This document shows positions 62,686 through 64,000 of a stretch of DNA of 64,000 nucleotides, piece after piece. Position 1 is the stretch's first letter, and every line of letters begins with the position of its first letter. Source of the DNA: Gammaproteobacteria bacterium (GTDB lineage Bacteria > Pseudomonadota > Gammaproteobacteria > DSM-16500). The DNA lies in NCBI GenBank assembly GCA_021325575.1, contig JAJPGW010000010.1, positions 358,184-422,183 on the forward strand, read 5' to 3'. The notes beneath the pieces are model-generated. The model saw only the letters and a program-made list of their open reading frames with translations. It had not been told where the DNA came from and made no database searches. A program made the translations under genes and the position numbers.

Positions 62686-63888
62686 ATGGCCAACATTGAT
62701 CAAACCCTCGACATCATCCGTCGCGGCACGGAAGAAAATCTTTTAGAAGAAGATTTGATCGAACGCCTGAAAACCGGCAAGCCCTTACGTGTCAAAACGG
62801 GTTTTGACCCGACTGCGCCTGATTTACATTTAGGCCACACGGTTTTGCTGAACAAAATGCGCCAATTTCAGGATTTAGGCCACGAAGTGATTTTCTTAAT
62901 CGGCGATTTCACTGGCATGATCGGCGACCCCTCCGGAAAAAATGAAACCCGCCCGCCCTTGACCCGCGAGCAAGTCGAAGAAAACGCGGCGACTTACAAA
63001 AAACAAGTCTTCAAGGTCTTGGACGAGAAAAAAACCAAAATCATGTTCAACTCGGAGTGGATGAACAAGCTTTCGCCCGTCGACTTAATTCGATTGGCAT
63101 CAAATTATACTGTCGCGCGCATGCTAGAGCGTGATGATTTTCACAAACGATATACATCAGGTCAATCGATCGCTATTCATGAATTTTTATATCCCTTATT
63201 GCAAGGTTATGACTCGGTCGCGATGAAAGCCGATATCGAATTAGGCGGCACTGATCAAAAATTCAATTTATTAATGGGCCGAGAACTGCAAAAACATTTC
63301 GGTCAAAAGCCGCAAACAGTGATCACATTGCCGTTGTTGCCTGGTCTTGATGGCATTAAAAAAATGTCAAAATCACTTGGGAACTATATCGGCATTGATG
63401 AGTCGCCCAATGAAATTTTTGGCAAAGTCATGTCGCTGTCTGATGAATCCATGTGGCTTTATTTCGAATTGATCAGTTTCCGTTCGCTTTCTGAGATCAA
63501 ATCATTGCGTGATGAAGTGGCGTCTGGCAAAAATCCACGCGATGTGAAATTTTTACTAGCCGAAGAAATTGTCGAGCGTTTCCATAATCGAGATTTGGCA
63601 ATTCAGGCGCGAGAAAACTTTATTGCGCAATTCCAGAAAGGCGCGCTGCCCGATGATTTGTCAGAGATCACGCTTTCTGCCGGTGCCGAAGGAATCAAAA
63701 TTGCCAATCTGATTAAAAACGCGGGATTAACCGCGAGTACTTCTGAAGCCTTGCGCATGATAGATCAAGGCGCAGTGCGAATTGACGGTGAGCGAGTCAA
63801 TGAAAAGGATTTAGTACTGAAATCGGGCGCTGAATTTGTGATCCAAGTGGGCAAAAGACGATTCGCCAAAGTCGTCTTACAACCTTGA
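62686..63888 (+). CDS. tyrS: Tyrosyl-tRNA synthetase
   Basis: Class I synthetase of 400 residues with [20 protein letters not shown] (HIGH-like HLGH near residue 47), [39 protein letters not shown], the KMSKS loop as KKMSKSLGN and a C-terminal S4 RNA-binding domain ([19 protein letters not shown]). This is the TyrZ-like type common in Pseudomonas and Coxiella relatives. It is followed by an rRNA-type promoter. Confidence 0.97.
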   Translation: MANIDQTLDIIRRGTEENLLEEDLIERLKTGKPLRVKTGFDPTAPDLHLGHTVLLNKMRQFQDLGHEVIFLIGDFTGMIGDPSGKNETRPPLTREQVEENAATYKKQVFKVLDEKKTKIMFNSEWMNKLSPVDLIRLASNYTVARMLERDDFHKRYTSGQSIAIHEFLYPLLQGYDSVAMKADIELGGTDQKFNLLMGRELQKHFGQKPQTVITLPLLPGLDGIKKMSKSLGNYIGIDESPNEIFGKVMSLSDESMWLYFELISFRSLSEIKSLRDEVASGKNPRDVKFLLAEEIVERFHNRDLAIQARENFIAQFQKGALPDDLSEITLSAGAEGIKIANLIKNAGLTASTSEALRMIDQGAVRIDGERVNEKDLVLKSGAEFVIQVGKRRFAKVVLQP

Positions 63889-63920
63889 AAAATATTTTTA
63901 AAATTTTTTTCAAAGAGTTG

Positions 63921-63948
63921 TTGACATAAGGATGGATGGCTGTAAAAT
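63921..63948 (+). promoter_or_regulatory. Strong sigma-70 promoter, probably of an rRNA operon
   Basis: TTGACA (63921-63926) and TAAAAT (63943-63948) are 16 bases apart. An A/T-rich, UP-element-like tract lies immediately upstream (63889-63912). Together with the boxA-like element that follows, this is the layout of an rrn P promoter, and tyrS is often next to a ribosomal RNA operon in relatives. Confidence 0.8.
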
Positions 63949-63972
63949 GCCGTCCTCTGAAGTTGAAGTAAA

Positions 63973-64000
63973 TGTTCTTTAAAAATAAGCCAAGCAATGA
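63973..64000 (+). promoter_or_regulatory. rRNA leader with boxA-like antitermination element
   Basis: TGTTCTTTAAAAA at 63973-63985 resembles boxA (TGCTCTTTAACA) of rrn leaders, and the AAGCCAAGCAATGA that follows resembles the run into the 16S processing stem. The window ends before the 16S gene itself, so the rRNA is inferred. Confidence 0.65.

Overview
The window looks like a chromosome segment of a host-associated gammaproteobacterium of the order Legionellales, closest in flavour to the Coxiellaceae (Coxiella/Aquicella-like). The base composition is AT-rich. The housekeeping genes and their order are gammaproteobacterial (rpsU-yqeY-dnaG-rpoD; nnrD-tsaE-amiB-mutL-miaA-hfq-hflX-hflK-hflC-purA; anmK-tyrS followed by an rRNA leader). 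Between them sit many unknown, helical, coiled-coil, NLS-bearing or F-box-like proteins, a probable IcmQ of the Dot/Icm type IVB secretion system, and two sequences that fit the PmrA-box pattern used by Coxiella and Legionella for Dot/Icm genes. The genus assignment is an inference.

Layout. 1-5000: end of a glutamine amidotransferase, a dihydrouridine synthase, three secreted proteins of unknown role, a decayed tRNA-Phe 3' half (possible integration scar), and an Xre antitoxin beside a truncated RelE-type toxin. 5000-9100: tRNA(CAU), a DUF2207 protein, a PlaA-like GDSL lipase, rpoD. 9474-18560: a plus-strand signalling island (PAS histidine kinase with a dead receiver, FIST sensor, second PAS kinase, receiver-kinase hybrid, KaiC, KaiB, photolyase). 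18600-21800: dnaG, HicBA, yqeY, rpsU. The ancestral rpsU-yqeY-dnaG-rpoD operon has thus been opened twice, once by hicAB and once by the kai/photolyase island. 21896-29954: tsaD, plsY, orn, then a minus-strand run with queG coupled to two unknown genes (one F-box-like, with basic NLS-like tails), a further NLS-bearing membrane protein, and a GGDEF-EAL protein.

30075-53800 carries terC/alx and then the nnrD-tsaE-amiB-mutL-miaA-hfq-hflXKC-purA block. This block is interrupted by a 928-residue TPR/coiled-coil protein behind a PmrA-like box, by a phosphonatase-like HAD protein with a mitochondrial-presequence-like N-terminus, and by an 8 kb insertion between miaA and hfq (Cys-rich holin-like protein, DUF3592, ridA, ctp, gpmI, mlaA, trmL, IcmQ-like pair, csp, zinc-finger protein). 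53800-64000: tRNA-Leu(CAG), three tandem coiled-coil or low-complexity proteins behind the second PmrA-like box, recG, a small secreted protein, a helical protein, anmK, tyrS, and an rrn promoter and leader at the window edge.

How the parts fit. Three themes stand out. (1) A translationally coupled kaiC-kaiB-phr operon downstream of a FIST/PAS kinase phosphorelay could be a light- or stress-responsive timing module without KaiA. (2) Candidate Dot/Icm effectors are scattered in the gaps of conserved operons, two loci carrying matching regulatory boxes at promoter-like positions. (3) A family of about 85-bp hairpin elements whose outer ends are CGTCATTGCGAG-like recurs three times, alongside two unrelated long perfect inverted repeats.
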